Counted from the stretch's first letter, positions 9,562-19,057 are shown. The stretch: DNA of 64,000 bases from Bacteroidales bacterium (GCA_028282785.1 JANQHE010000038.1:91788-155787); one strand, 5' to 3'. Made by a program: numbers and translations. Notes: generated by a model from the sequence alone, not told the origin.

Positions 9562-10377
9562 ATGAGTTACTTCCAGGAACATAGAAAAGGTATCATAGGA
9601 ACCATTATTTTTCATGTAATTTTGGGTGTAATACTTATGTTCTTTGGTTATACAACACCCCTTCCACTACCTGAAGAAGAAGGAATACTTATTAATTTTG
9701 GCGATAGTGATGAAGGATCCGGACAGGTTGAACCACAATATTCTGAGTCGGAACCACAGGAAACTATCCAAAAACAACAGGAATCAGAGCCTGAGGCTTC
9801 CCCTTCACAAGCAGAAGAAGGAAATGTTACACAGGATTATGAAGACGCTCCGGCAGTAAAAGAACAAGGTAAAAAAGAAGAAAAAAAGAAAGAACCAACA
9901 GAAGTTAAACCAAAACCAATGGAAAAAAAGCCAGAAGTAAAGAAAGAAGAACGGAAGGTCAATGAAAGAGCATTATTTCCTGGACGAGACAGAAGCAATG
10001 ATAGCAATTCAAGTGAAGGTGAAACACAAGGAAATAATAACCAGGGATCAACTACCGGATCAGTAGATTCGAAAAATCATGTTGGTGGTGAAAGTATGGG
10101 TACAAGCGGTACAAGCTTCAGTTTAGCCGGAAGAAACCCGGAATCCTTACCAAAGCCAGCATATAATCAACAAATTCAAGGAAAAGTAGTGGTTGAAATT
10201 ACCGTTGATAAATATGGTAGTGTTACCAATGCAGTTCCCGGGGTAAAAGGTAGTACAACTTTAGATGCTAATTTATTGGCAGCCGCTAAAAAAGCCGCAC
10301 TTAAAGCAAAATTCGATAAAAAACCTGATGCTGCTTATCAAAAAGGAACAATAACTTATTTCTTTAAACTACAATAG
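9562..10377 (+). CDS. TonB-like energy transducer
   Basis: This 271-residue protein has one membrane helix (about 10-29), a long Pro/Glu/Lys/Gln-rich periplasm-spanning linker (about 35-135), a Gly/Ser/Asn-rich region, and a C-terminal TonB-type domain (about 185-271) containing GKVVVEITVDKYGSV and ending TYFFKLQ. It would carry the energy of the ExbB-ExbD proton flow to TonB-dependent outer-membrane receptors. Being the third gene of the operon supports this. A TolA role is possible, because the linker is acidic/basic-rich, but the C-terminal domain is of the TonB kind. Confidence 0.85.
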   Translation: MSYFQEHRKGIIGTIIFHVILGVILMFFGYTTPLPLPEEEGILINFGDSDEGSGQVEPQYSESEPQETIQKQQESEPEASPSQAEEGNVTQDYEDAPAVKEQGKKEEKKKEPTEVKPKPMEKKPEVKKEERKVNERALFPGRDRSNDSNSSEGETQGNNNQGSTTGSVDSKNHVGGESMGTSGTSFSLAGRNPESLPKPAYNQQIQGKVVVEITVDKYGSVTNAVPGVKGSTTLDANLLAAAKKAALKAKFDKKPDAAYQKGTITYFFKLQ

Positions 10378-10503
10378 ATTTCTTTCTTTTTAATGCTATA
10401 AATCTACTCTTCTGACATCTAAAAACAATTAATGGTTCTTTTAAGCAACCAAATTGAAATATTATGCATCTGGTTAATACATAAATTTAACATTTAATTA
10501 ACA

Positions 10504-11277
10504 ATGAACGACGAAATAGATTTAATAGAAGTTTTCCTAAAATTAGTAAGATTTATAAAAAGTAAAATAAAAGTTATCCTATTTATATTCATAATAGGTG
10601 CTCTATCAGGAATTGGTGTTTATTTTTTACAGCCTGATAAATTTGAATATAAAGTAAGTGCTTATTCCCCGTATATCAGTAAAGATGTAATTTTAAACAG
10701 TATAACCGAATTTTCTTCTAAATTAAAAGCTAATGCATTTAATGAAGAATATCATGAAATACAATTAACGCAGATTAAAGCTATTGAAACAAATATTGAA
10801 GAAGGAATTATTGAAGTTAGCGTTATCGCTAGCAAGGAATTAGATATAAATATATTTGTTAGTTCATTAGATAAATACATTACAAAAAATTCCTTTATAA
10901 ATGAAAAAATACAATACAGAAAAGGTCAATTGAACAATACTATTACTTTTCTTAACGATCAAATTAAAAAACTTAACAACCAGCCCAAACTTAATATAAA
11001 AGATAACAACATAATCATTAGTGAAGAAACGGCAGCCTCATTATATCTTAAAAAATTAAGTTTTGAAGAAAATCTAAAGTTCCTTAAACCAATAGTCTTT
11101 ACTAATTTTTCTCATCCGCAAAATGAGAAATACAGCCTTCCGGTTTGCATATTCGTTGGGGCTATTCTTAGCTTATTTTTATTATTCGGTTACTTTTTTC
11201 TCGTGAAAATTGATTCCCTTGTAAAAACAACATATCCGAAGAATACACAAATAAGCCTCTTTAAAGAGATCGCATAA
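10504..11277 (+). CDS. Wzz/chain-length-determinant-like membrane protein
   Basis: The 257 residues follow the polysaccharide co-polymerase plan: a cytoplasmic N-terminus starting MNDEIDLIEVFLKLVRFIKS, a membrane helix at about 24-43, a periplasmic helical domain with a coiled-coil-like stretch (about 135-165), and a second helix at about 213-235. The N-terminal DEIDLIEVFLKL pattern is typical of Wzz-domain proteins. The second helix lacks the usual Pro-rich motif in full. No polysaccharide biosynthesis genes are nearby, so it is an orphan, and its role in setting chain length is inferred only. Its stop lies one base from that of the convergent TauE/SafE gene. Confidence 0.7.
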   Translation: MNDEIDLIEVFLKLVRFIKSKIKVILFIFIIGALSGIGVYFLQPDKFEYKVSAYSPYISKDVILNSITEFSSKLKANAFNEEYHEIQLTQIKAIETNIEEGIIEVSVIASKELDINIFVSSLDKYITKNSFINEKIQYRKGQLNNTITFLNDQIKKLNNQPKLNIKDNNIIISEETAASLYLKKLSFEENLKFLKPIVFTNFSHPQNEKYSLPVCIFVGAILSLFLLFGYFFLVKIDSLVKTTYPKNTQISLFKEIA

Positions 11278-11278
11278 A

Positions 11279-12043
11279 CTAAATTATAAAGTCTAGAACC
11301 CCTATTAGTTTAAGGGCAGAAACAAAGATGGCAATGAGTAGTATATAACGTACAAACTTTGGCCCCCAACTTATAGCCACTTTAGTACCAATTAAGGCTC
11401 CCAGCATACTTCCAATAGCAAGTACAAAACCTAAAATATAATTCACCTGATCATTAACAATAAATACGATCAAAGCTGGTACTGTAAATAATAAAGTTAT
11501 AAACACTTTTATTGCATTTGCCTTCACAAGATCATACCCGGCACCTAAAACCAATCCTCCAAGCAAGAAAAAACCTACCCCAGCCTGAATAAATCCTCCG
11601 TATAAACCAATTCCAAAAAATATAACAATTTGCAGTATGGATGGTTTTTCTTTTACTTTACCCGCCTGTCCTTTGATCCAAGCATCCGGTTTATATAAAA
11701 TAACAAAAAACATAACAATCAATAAAACAGCAATGAATATTCTCATGATTTCATCGGTTAGGTTTACCGCCCATATTGAACCAGCAATAGCACCCAATAT
11801 ACTAGGAATTCCTAACCAGAATCCTACTTTTGTGTCTAATACTTTCTTCTGTTTAAAACGACTTGTTGCAACAATACTCTGAAATAAAATTCCTATACGA
11901 TTTGTTCCATTTGCTACATTCGGAGGTAAACCAAGAAACATTAATAATGGTAGCGTTAAAAGAGATCCACTGCCTGCCAGTGTATTAATAAATCCGGCTA
12001 CAATACCAACACCTATTACGGCTAAAATAAGATACCATTCCAT
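11279..12043 (-). CDS. TauE/SafE family membrane permease (predicted anion exporter)
   Basis: This is a membrane protein with about eight helices. It opens with MEWYLILAVIGVGIVAGFIN followed by TLAGSGSLLTLPLL, the first TauE/SafE repeat. A second half-repeat has GLYGGFIQAGVGFFLL. Members are thought to export sulfite, sulfoacetate or other organic anions. An ATG further upstream at 12121 would add 26 residues, but those codons run through the glyA terminator hairpin, so I take the ATG at 12043 (254 residues). It lies downstream of glyA on the same strand but is separated by the terminator. Confidence 0.85.
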   Translation of the reverse strand: MEWYLILAVIGVGIVAGFINTLAGSGSLLTLPLLMFLGLPPNVANGTNRIGILFQSIVATSRFKQKKVLDTKVGFWLGIPSILGAIAGSIWAVNLTDEIMRIFIAVLLIVMFFVILYKPDAWIKGQAGKVKEKPSILQIVIFFGIGLYGGFIQAGVGFFLLGGLVLGAGYDLVKANAIKVFITLLFTVPALIVFIVNDQVNYILGFVLAIGSMLGALIGTKVAISWGPKFVRYILLIAIFVSALKLIGVLDFII

Positions 12044-12082
12044 AGTTTGATTTGCTAGTTTTTGTAAATATAGAATTAACCA

Positions 12083-12124
12083 TAAAAAAAGCTGCTTATC
12101 CCGATAGATACCGGGAGGCAACTT
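12083..12124 (-). terminator. Terminator downstream of glyA
   Basis: On the minus strand, an AGTTGC...GCAGCT outer stem encloses an inner CCCG...CGGG stem and is followed by seven T residues. It lies just after the glyA stop. The inner TCCCG...CGGGA word is of a kind seen as a small dispersed repeat in Bacteroidota genomes. Confidence 0.8.
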
Positions 12125-12142
12125 TAAAACATCTTATCCTTT

Positions 12143-13423
12143 TTAATAAGTAAACAATGGATATTTACTCATCATATTTTTTATTTTGTTTCCAACTTCG
12201 TTAATAACACCTTCATCTTCTATATTACTAATAACCTGATCAACAAAGCCAACAACCGCTGGAATCTGGTCATCTTTTAATCCTCTGGTTGTAAGGGCAG
12301 ATGTACCAACTCTAAATCCGGAAGTTTGGAATGGTGAACGAGAATCAAAAGGAACCATATTTTTATTAATCGTAATATGCGCTTTTACTAATGTATTTTC
12401 AACTACTTTACCAGTAATTTCAGGGAATTTGGTTCTTAGATCAATTAGCATGGAGTGATTATCAGTTCCTCCGGAAATTACCTTATAACCTTTATTGATA
12501 AATTCCTGAGCCATTACAGCTGCATTCTTTTTTACCTGGCTTTGGTATTCTTTAAACTCAGGAGCCAATGCTTCTCCAAATGCAACTGCTTTAGCAGCAA
12601 TGACATGTTCAAGTGGTCCGCCCTGTGAACCAGGAAAAACACCTGAATCAAATAATGATGACATTTTTCTTATCACACCTTTTGGTGTAGTTTTTCCAAA
12701 TGGATTTTCAAAATCTTTACCCATTAAAATAATACCTCCCCTTGGGCCACGTAATGTTTTATGTGTTGTAGAAGTAACTACATGTGCATACTTCAATGGA
12801 TTATCCAATAAACCTGCAGCAATTAAACCTGCTGGATGTGCCATATCGATCATTAAAATTGCTCCGACTTTATCTGCAATTTCTCTCATTCTTTTATAAT
12901 CCCACTCACGAGAATAAGCAGATGCTCCTCCAACGATCATTTTTGGTTTTTCTTTGAGAGCAACTTCTTCCATCATATCATAATCAACCATTCCGGTTTC
13001 TTCTTTAACACCATACGATACAGCTCTGTAAAGAATACCTGATAAATTTACAGGAGAACCATGAGACAAATGGCCACCATGTGCTAAATCCAATCCTAAA
13101 AATGTATCACCAGGATTTAGAATTGTCATAAAAACAGCTGCATTTGCCTGTGCTCCTGAATGAGGTTGTACATTTACCCACTCGGCATCATAAAGCTGTT
13201 TTAATCTTTCCCGAGCTAAATCCTCAGATTGATCAACTACTTCACAACCTCCGTAATATCTTTTTCCGGGGTAACCTTCCGCATATTTATTGGTCATTAC
13301 AGATCCCATTGCTTCAAGCACTTGTTCACTTACGAAATTTTCAGAGGCAATAAGTTCTATGCCATTTATTTGTCGTTCTTTTTCTTTTTGAATTAGGTCA
13401 AATATTTGTGTATCTCTATTCAT
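12143..13423 (-). CDS. glyA: Serine hydroxymethyltransferase
   Basis: This PLP enzyme interconverts serine and glycine with tetrahydrofolate, supplying one-carbon units in the cytoplasm. The 426 residues are full length. Lys222 in [13 protein letters not shown] is the PLP Schiff-base lysine, and [13 protein letters not shown] (about 192-204) precedes it with the PLP-contacting Asp and His. LIASENFVS near the N-terminus and [12 protein letters not shown] near the C-terminus are family signatures. It is monocistronic, with a terminator behind it. Confidence 0.98.
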   Translation of the reverse strand: MNRDTQIFDLIQKEKERQINGIELIASENFVSEQVLEAMGSVMTNKYAEGYPGKRYYGGCEVVDQSEDLARERLKQLYDAEWVNVQPHSGAQANAAVFMTILNPGDTFLGLDLAHGGHLSHGSPVNLSGILYRAVSYGVKEETGMVDYDMMEEVALKEKPKMIVGGASAYSREWDYKRMREIADKVGAILMIDMAHPAGLIAAGLLDNPLKYAHVVTSTTHKTLRGPRGGIILMGKDFENPFGKTTPKGVIRKMSSLFDSGVFPGSQGGPLEHVIAAKAVAFGEALAPEFKEYQSQVKKNAAVMAQEFINKGYKVISGGTDNHSMLIDLRTKFPEITGKVVENTLVKAHITINKNMVPFDSRSPFQTSGFRVGTSALTTRGLKDDQIPAVVGFVDQVISNIEDEGVINEVGNKIKNMMSKYPLFTY

Positions 13424-13535
13424 GATGTATAATTTAAATATATTTCAAAACAATTTCCCAAAATTAGAGAATTATGCAATGAATAAAAAATAAATTTTAT
13501 GTTATAGAATAGATGTTAAAAAGAGTAGTAATATT

Positions 13536-13961
13536 CTAATTTCTAAGCACTAAATAATGCTCTACCATTCTTACGATCTTATTAATATCAAATGGTTTTG
13601 CAATAAAATCATCACACCCTGAATCATAACAATCTATAATTCCTTGTGAATGTGCATATGCTGTAACTGCTATTATTGGAACTGTAGGATTAATTTCTTT
13701 TATCTTCTGTGTAGCCTCATATCCATTTAGTTTTGGTAGGCGGATATCCATTAAAACCAGATCGTAAGCCGCATTACTTCTATTAAAATTTTCTATTGCT
13801 TCAGCGCCATCATAAGCTCTGAACAACTTTACAGGATAGGAAGATAATATCTCATTGAGAAGCATGTAGCTAACATCATCATCCTCAACAACCAATATAC
13901 TGTAATTATGTTTTAGATCATTTACAGTATTCTTTTCAATAATTGACCTATATAGTTCCAT
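13536..13961 (-). CDS. Single-domain response regulator (CheY-like)
   Basis: The 141-residue receiver carries the acidic pair in VVEDDD (about 25-30), the phospho-acceptor Asp in DLVLMDIRLPKLNGYEA, the Thr/Ser switch in IIAVTAYA and the conserved Lys in FIAKPF. There is no output domain. The D-I-R-L-P-K-x-N-G pattern resembles receivers of hybrid histidine kinases. No kinase is adjacent, so the partner is unknown. Confidence 0.9.
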   Translation of the reverse strand: MELYRSIIEKNTVNDLKHNYSILVVEDDDVSYMLLNEILSSYPVKLFRAYDGAEAIENFNRSNAAYDLVLMDIRLPKLNGYEATQKIKEINPTVPIIAVTAYAHSQGIIDCYDSGCDDFIAKPFDINKIVRMVEHYLVLRN

Positions 13962-14169
13962 TCCTCAGTTTAAAAAAACAACCAATGTTAATTATATATA
14001 TCCTAATTTCCAATTATTTACTCATATTTTTTTCTATTTATATTAACATTTTATCAACATAATGTTACTTCTTATTGATGAACAATATCAATTAAAATTA
14101 ATGTTAATTAGTCGTATACTTTTTTTTTATATATTTAATCATTAATTATAAACCCAAATATTTTTTATT

Positions 14170-14550
14170 ATGGAAGAACAAAATGTACAAGTTACGGCTA
14201 AAAGGCCTGGTTTCTTAACTGTTTTATGTATTTTAACTTTTATAGGAAGTGGACTTGGTGTTTTATTTAGTTTATTAGGAATTTTTGGACTTGGAGCTAT
14301 GAACAGTTTCTTATCAAATTATGGTGGTGTAACTGCCGAAGCTGGAATGCTTAAACCAATCTTAATGACAATATTCAGTGCTGCTTCTCTTTACGGTGCT
14401 GTAATGATGTGGCAATTAAAAAAAATGGGTTACTACCTTTACGTAGCAGCTCAAATTTTAATCGTTGCATTTGGATGGAGCATTATGGCGCTTGTATTTG
14501 CTTTATTATTTATCATTTTATATGGACTGAATTTTAAACATTTACAATAA
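14170..14550 (+). CDS. Small four-helix membrane protein, function unknown
   Basis: The 126 residues have a short polar N-terminus (MEEQNVQVTAKRPGFL) and about four hydrophobic helices (roughly 15-40, 58-78, 82-100 and 100-120). Low-complexity Gly/Leu-rich helices and a charged KKMGYYLY loop are seen. I recognise no named family with certainty; similar small proteins are common in Bacteroidota. It stands alone between AT-rich DNA and a bidirectional terminator. Confidence 0.65.
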   Translation: MEEQNVQVTAKRPGFLTVLCILTFIGSGLGVLFSLLGIFGLGAMNSFLSNYGGVTAEAGMLKPILMTIFSAASLYGAVMMWQLKKMGYYLYVAAQILIVAFGWSIMALVFALLFIILYGLNFKHLQ

Positions 14551-14555
14551 AAATA

Positions 14556-14579
14556 AAAAAGCCGCATTAGCGGCTTTTT
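14556..14579. terminator. Bidirectional terminator
   Basis: A perfect GCCGC/GCGGC stem with an ATTA loop is flanked by A5 and T5, so it can serve both the small membrane protein (+) and the NifX-like gene (-). Confidence 0.85.
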
Positions 14580-14582
14580 CTT

Positions 14583-14939
14583 TTAATGTCCATGATGATG
14601 GTGATGATGTTCACATGACTCTCCTGAGTCTTTTATTTCTCCATTAAGATATTTTTCAACAAGATTATCAACATTTCCATCACAACCCCTGACTACATCA
14701 ATTCCAAAAGCATTTAGCTTACTTAATGCTCCTGCTCCCATGTTTCCGGCAAGCATTTGTTTTACCCCTTTTTGTTGCAGTACACTTGCAATATTTGATT
14801 TACAACCGCATCCCTGAGGTGATTCTAAAACTTCTTTTTCAACTACTTTATTCTCTTCAATAGAATAAATTGTATAAGATTCACAATGTCCAAAATGACT
14901 ATCAACATTGTTCTCTTTTGTTGGAACCGCTATTTTCAT
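14583..14939 (-). CDS. NifX/NifB-like dinitrogenase iron-molybdenum cofactor family protein
   Basis: The 118-residue protein is of the small NafY/NifX/MTH1175 type: MKIAVPTKENNVDSHFGHCESYTIY at the start (the FGHC motif), then QGCGCKSNIASVLQQKGV and AGNMGAGALSKL. Such proteins bind Fe-S or Mo/Fe clusters and here are unlikely to serve nitrogenase, since no nif genes are visible. The C-terminus carries Cys-Glu followed by six His, Gly and His, a natural metal-binding tail. It follows the DUF134 gene on the same strand, a pairing seen in many anaerobes, which suggests a metal- or redox-related role. Confidence 0.85.
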   Translation of the reverse strand: MKIAVPTKENNVDSHFGHCESYTIYSIEENKVVEKEVLESPQGCGCKSNIASVLQQKGVKQMLAGNMGAGALSKLNAFGIDVVRGCDGNVDNLVEKYLNGEIKDSGESCEHHHHHHGH

Positions 14940-14972
14940 GTCCTATTATTTTAAATTATTATTAAATGAATT

Positions 14973-14985
14973 GCTACATTGTAGC
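14973..14985. promoter_or_regulatory. Small palindrome upstream of the NifX-like gene
   Basis: GCTACATTGTAGC is a perfect inverted repeat of 6+6 bases around one base, 34 bp before the gene's start. It could be an operator or a small hairpin in the leader. Its role is a guess. Confidence 0.3.
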
Positions 14986-15023
14986 TTTTTCTAATCCTTT
15001 TATTTTTTAGTTGTTACAATATA

Positions 15024-15323
15024 TCAAATTCCCTTTATTTCAACATTTCCTCCTTCAATTCTAATGGCCTTTCCATTAACCAAAGCATCTGCAATTTTTT
15101 GATGGGCTGATTCAATAATTCGACCAAATGTTTGTCTTGATATATTCATTTTTTTTGCTGCATCCTCCTGGTAACTTTTTTCAAGATCAGCAAGTTTAAT
15201 TGCTTCAATCTCGTCAAAATGAATAATCACCTCCGATAGGTCACGCATTGGAATTCCGGCAGGTTTAAAATATGTTCTGTTTGGACTTCCACCGATATGA
15301 CGAATACATTTTTTTCTGGGCAT
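15024..15323 (-). CDS. DUF134 family DNA-binding protein
   Basis: I place the start at the ATG giving MPRKKCIRHIGGSPNRTYFK, the usual N-terminus of the DUF134 family, rather than the ATG ten codons upstream. The 99-residue protein has the PRKKCIR / P-x-x-T-Y-FKP-x-G start and a sigma-70 region-4-like helix-turn-helix at about 40-85 (EAIKLADLEKSYQEDAAKKM, then NISRQTFGRII). The family is thought to regulate transcription next to NifX-like metal proteins, as here. Two near-identical palindromes cover its start and its upstream region and are likely its own operators. Confidence 0.88.
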   Translation of the reverse strand: MPRKKCIRHIGGSPNRTYFKPAGIPMRDLSEVIIHFDEIEAIKLADLEKSYQEDAAKKMNISRQTFGRIIESAHQKIADALVNGKAIRIEGGNVEIKGI

Positions 15324-15360
15324 ATGCTCAATTTTAATGGCAAAAATAAGCATATGCTCA
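15317..15360. promoter_or_regulatory. Paired palindromic operator at the DUF134 start
   Basis: The 10-mer CATATGCTCA occurs at 15321-15330 and 15351-15360, exactly 30 bp apart, each preceded by G so that the core GCATATGC is a perfect palindrome. On the minus strand both approach TGAGCATATGCTCA. The downstream copy contains the ATG of the DUF134 gene. This looks like an autoregulatory operator pair bound by the DUF134 helix-turn-helix; the binder is inferred. Confidence 0.55.
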
Positions 15361-15395
15361 TTATATACAAATAAATATTTATAATTTTTTATATG

Positions 15396-17165
15396 TTATT
15401 CATCAGAAATTTCAAGAAGAAGGTTACGGTAGGCAGAGAAAAGCTTTGATTTAGAAACCATTCCAATATATTTTGCATTATCTATTACAGGTAAATTCCA
15501 CGCCCCGGTTGTTTCAAATTTTTCTATTACCTCCTTCATGGTATCTTTGTATCCAATATATGCAGGAGGTAAAATCATTAGATTGCTCACCATGGTGTTC
15601 TCATACATTTCACGTTCAAACATAATTTCGCGAATATTATCCATTAAAATAATACCATTTAAAATACCATCTTCATCAATTACGGGAAATATGTTTCTAT
15701 TTGATTTTGAGACCAATTTTACCAAGTCGCCCAAATTAGAATCAATATAAACCGTTGTAAAATCTTTTTCAATAACTGATTTTAATTTCATAAATGTGAG
15801 TACGGCTTTATCCTTATGGTGAGTTATAAGTTCTCCTCTTTTTGCAAGTTGAATTGTAAATATCGAATTAGGTTCAAAAAATTTTACCGTCACAAAAGAA
15901 ATGGTAGAAGTAAGCATCAAAGGAACAATTAATTCATATCCCTTTGTAGTTTCTGCTATTAGAAATATTCCTGTTAACGGAGCATGTAAAACTCCACTTA
16001 AAACACCTGCCATTCCTACCAAAGCAAAGTTACTTTCAGAAATATTCAGACCTAATAAATTTAAACTATGCGAAAATAACATCCCGGTAATGGCTCCTGT
16101 AAACAGTGACGGAGCAATTATTCCTCCGACTCCTCCACTTGTAATTGTTATTGATGTTGCAAAAACTTTTAATATCAAAAGCGACAAGAAAAAGAAATAA
16201 AAAAACCATTGATAATTTGATAATTCAAGGTTCATATTTGTTTGCATGACTGCAGAAAAATCTTCAGCAAATATTGCTTTAATAATCTGGTAGCCTTCTC
16301 CATAAAGAGGTGGAAATAAAAAAAGGATCACACCTAATATAGCTCCACCAAGAAATAATCTTCTTAGATCGGAAAGTTTGTTTGCTAAATTTTCAACCTT
16401 AAAGAATACTTTTGAAAAATAAACTGATATTAACCCTGTTAAAATACCAAGTAATATATAAAAGATGGTATGTTGTACCTGATAAGGATCTTTTAATACA
16501 AACTCAAATAAAATTTCGTCCTGAAAGAAAACATTGGTTACAATTGCTCCACTTACAGAAGCAATTAAAAGTGGAATTAAGCTAAATCGGGTTAAATCGA
16601 TAAGCAATACCTCTATAGCGAAAACTATGGCTGCTAAAGGCGTATGAAATATTGCTGATATAGCTCCTGCAGCTCCACAAGATAATAATAAGGTAATTTC
16701 TTTATAGCTCAATTTCAATATTCGTCCAACATTTGAACCGATTGATGAACCGGATGATATAATCGGGGACTCCAACCCTATGGAGCCACCAAATCCGGCG
16801 GTTAATATACCGCCTATAATCGAAGAGAATATTTTATGAGCTCGCATTAAGCTATTTCGCTTTGAAATGGCATATAATATTGCTGCGATATTATGTTTTA
16901 CAGGATCTCGCAGTATGTATTTAACAAAAAAGAAAGTTATGGTTATTCCAATAAACGGGTAAATAAACATCAATAAATTATACTCATCAAAACCTTTATC
17001 TTGTAATAATAATTCATGTAAATAGAATACAGAAGTTTTTAATATTAAAGCGATTATACCACCGCCCAAACCAACAATAAAGCTCAAAATAAGTATAAAG
17101 TTTCTTTGACTTATATTTTGCTTTCTCCAAATTAAGAATCTGATTAAAGGAGTTTGTTTTATCAT
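15396..17165 (-). CDS. ClC-type chloride channel/antiporter with CBS pair (paralog 1, most divergent)
   Basis: The 589 residues form a ClC membrane core (about 20-430) and two C-terminal CBS domains (about 455-585). Compared with E. coli ClC, the GSGIP anion-site motif is replaced by KHNIA (about 90-94). The gating glutamate is kept in GLESP (Glu132) although Gly is Ser. The GxFxP motif reads GGIIAP. The position of the internal proton glutamate is Val (FAIEV, about 182-186), and the site of the central Tyr is Phe (SIFTIQ). It is the last gene of a three-ClC array on the minus strand. Its ion selectivity may differ from the other two; that is inference. Confidence 0.92.
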   Translation of the reverse strand: MIKQTPLIRFLIWRKQNISQRNFILILSFIVGLGGGIIALILKTSVFYLHELLLQDKGFDEYNLLMFIYPFIGITITFFFVKYILRDPVKHNIAAILYAISKRNSLMRAHKIFSSIIGGILTAGFGGSIGLESPIISSGSSIGSNVGRILKLSYKEITLLLSCGAAGAISAIFHTPLAAIVFAIEVLLIDLTRFSLIPLLIASVSGAIVTNVFFQDEILFEFVLKDPYQVQHTIFYILLGILTGLISVYFSKVFFKVENLANKLSDLRRLFLGGAILGVILFLFPPLYGEGYQIIKAIFAEDFSAVMQTNMNLELSNYQWFFYFFFLSLLILKVFATSITITSGGVGGIIAPSLFTGAITGMLFSHSLNLLGLNISESNFALVGMAGVLSGVLHAPLTGIFLIAETTKGYELIVPLMLTSTISFVTVKFFEPNSIFTIQLAKRGELITHHKDKAVLTFMKLKSVIEKDFTTVYIDSNLGDLVKLVSKSNRNIFPVIDEDGILNGIILMDNIREIMFEREMYENTMVSNLMILPPAYIGYKDTMKEVIEKFETTGAWNLPVIDNAKYIGMVSKSKLFSAYRNLLLEISDE

Positions 17166-17233
17166 TAAATCCCTGCTAAGGTTTTACTTAACACTATAAA
17201 TTTAATGATTTTTTATATTAAAGGAAAAGATTG

Positions 17234-19057
17234 CTAGTATTCGGAAACCTGAACTAACACATCCCGGTACGAATTAAATATTTTTGATTTTGAAACAAAT
17301 CCAAAGTATTTTCCTTCTTTTAAAACCGGAAGATTCCATGCCCCGGAGGAAGTAAATTTTTTCATAACCGTATCCATATTATCTTCCACATTAACGATCT
17401 CGGGTGGTGAGATCATAACATCCGAAACAAATGTTTCATTATACTTTTCACGCTCGAACATTACTTCCCTGATATTATCCAAAAGTACAATTCCAACTAA
17501 TTCATCATCATTATTAAGAACGGGAAAAATATTTCTCCTGGATTTTGAAACAGCCTTTATCAATATTCCCAGGGAGTCATCTATACCAACTGACACAAAA
17601 TCTTTTTCGATAACACTCTCCAGTTTCATTAAAGTAAGTACAACCTCATCCTTATGATGTGTTAAAAGTTCTCCTCTTTCCGCTAATCTATGCGTATAAA
17701 TGGAATGCCTGGTAAACCAAAGTATCGTAATATATGCTATAGTTGAAGTAATCATTAATGGAATAAACAAACTGTAACCTCCGGTTATTTCTGCTATTAA
17801 GAATATTGCTGTTAAGGGTGCATGCATAACACCGGCCATTAATCCTGCCATTCCAACCAAAGCAAAATTACCCTCCGGTAACTTTACGAAACCAAATGAA
17901 TTTATAAAATATGAAAGCCAATAACCGGTTACACCTCCAACAAACAAAGTTGGGCCGAAAATTCCTCCAACTCCCCCACTTCCGTTTGTAAAGGACATTG
18001 CCACAACTTTAAATAACAATAGTAATCCTAAATATATGAGTACATACCAATTATTTTGTAGTATAAATGAGAAAATCCTATCTTTTGGAATACCATCCGT
18101 ATTACCATTAAGTAATGATTGCAAAGTTTGGTTTCCTTCGCCATATAATGAAGGAAAAATAAAAATCAATCCTGCTAACACAACACCACCTATAAGGATC
18201 TTTACAAAGGTATTTTTTATTTTACTTAATGATGATTCTATTGAAATAGTGGTTTTAGTAAAATAAAATGATACCAAGCCGCACAATAAGCCGAGTAATA
18301 TATAGAAAGGAATATTATGTAATTCGAAAGGTTGTGTATTTACTACGGATAATACAACACCTTCACCCATTAAAAAATACGCCACCATTGCTCCTGTTAC
18401 AGATGAAATTAGTAAAGGTACAATAGAGGTTAATGTTAAATCCAACATTAATACTTCTAAGGTAAATATCAAACCGGCAATAGGTGCCTTAAAGATACCT
18501 CCAATTGCTCCGGCAGCTCCACAAGCTAATAATAAGGCAATGGATTTAAAATTTAACCTAAAATAATGTCCCAGGGTTGATCCTATTGATGCGCCTGTTA
18601 AAACAATCGGTGCCTCTGCTCCCACCGACCCTCCAAAACCAATGGTTAATGTACTTGCAACTATAGATGAATAACTATTATGCCCTTTTAATCGTCCGTT
18701 ATTTTTAGAAAGAGCATAAAGGATACGAGAAACACCATGTCCAATTTTATCTTTTACCGCATATTTCACAAATAATACTGTTAAAAAGATTCCAATTACA
18801 GGAAATATCAACAATGTGTAATTAAAACCTTCCTCAAATCCTTCTGTTAGGCGGTGGTGAGTATAGTGAACAGCTGATTTTAAAAATACAGCAGCTAATC
18901 CACTTAAAATACCAATAAAAAAACTTAAGATCAGTACGAACTTACGTTCGCTGATCTTCTTATTTCTCCAAATAAGAATTCTTCTGGAAAACCTTTGTCG
19001 TTTAAAATTAATGAAAGAAAACATTCTAGTTGGTATTAAAAATGCAAAATTAATCAA
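17234..19057 (-). CDS. ClC-type chloride channel/antiporter with CBS pair (paralog 2)
   Basis: This has the same plan as its neighbours: a ClC core followed by two CBS domains. Its motifs are intermediate: GHGVS (about 106-110) for GSGIP, GAEAP with the gating Glu148 kept, GGIFGP for GxFxP, Val at the internal-glutamate position (FTLEV) and Tyr kept in SIYTHR. Counted from the first ATG it has 607 residues, but an ATG at 19024 (MFSFINFKRQRF) would remove 11 residues and may be the true start. Sixty-eight bases separate it from paralog 1 and 35 from paralog 3, compatible with one transcript. Confidence 0.92.
   Translation of the reverse strand: MINFAFLIPTRMFSFINFKRQRFSRRILIWRNKKISERKFVLILSFFIGILSGLAAVFLKSAVHYTHHRLTEGFEEGFNYTLLIFPVIGIFLTVLFVKYAVKDKIGHGVSRILYALSKNNGRLKGHNSYSSIVASTLTIGFGGSVGAEAPIVLTGASIGSTLGHYFRLNFKSIALLLACGAAGAIGGIFKAPIAGLIFTLEVLMLDLTLTSIVPLLISSVTGAMVAYFLMGEGVVLSVVNTQPFELHNIPFYILLGLLCGLVSFYFTKTTISIESSLSKIKNTFVKILIGGVVLAGLIFIFPSLYGEGNQTLQSLLNGNTDGIPKDRIFSFILQNNWYVLIYLGLLLLFKVVAMSFTNGSGGVGGIFGPTLFVGGVTGYWLSYFINSFGFVKLPEGNFALVGMAGLMAGVMHAPLTAIFLIAEITGGYSLFIPLMITSTIAYITILWFTRHSIYTHRLAERGELLTHHKDEVVLTLMKLESVIEKDFVSVGIDDSLGILIKAVSKSRRNIFPVLNNDDELVGIVLLDNIREVMFEREKYNETFVSDVMISPPEIVNVEDNMDTVMKKFTSSGAWNLPVLKEGKYFGFVSKSKIFNSYRDVLVQVSEY

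Noticed and set aside
9644..9859. 71-codon frame inside the tonB-like gene
   Set aside because: Overlaps the Glu/Pro-rich linker coding region in another frame; no signal of its own.
10504..11277. Wzz-like gene as part of a capsule locus
   Set aside because: No glycosyltransferases, flippase or polymerase genes lie on either side, so it is reported as an orphan only.
14583..14620. Run of His codons at the end of the NifX-like gene as a possible cloning-tag contaminant
   Set aside because: Codons are flanked by native Glu and Gly-His, in a normal genomic context with a terminator and no vector sequence.
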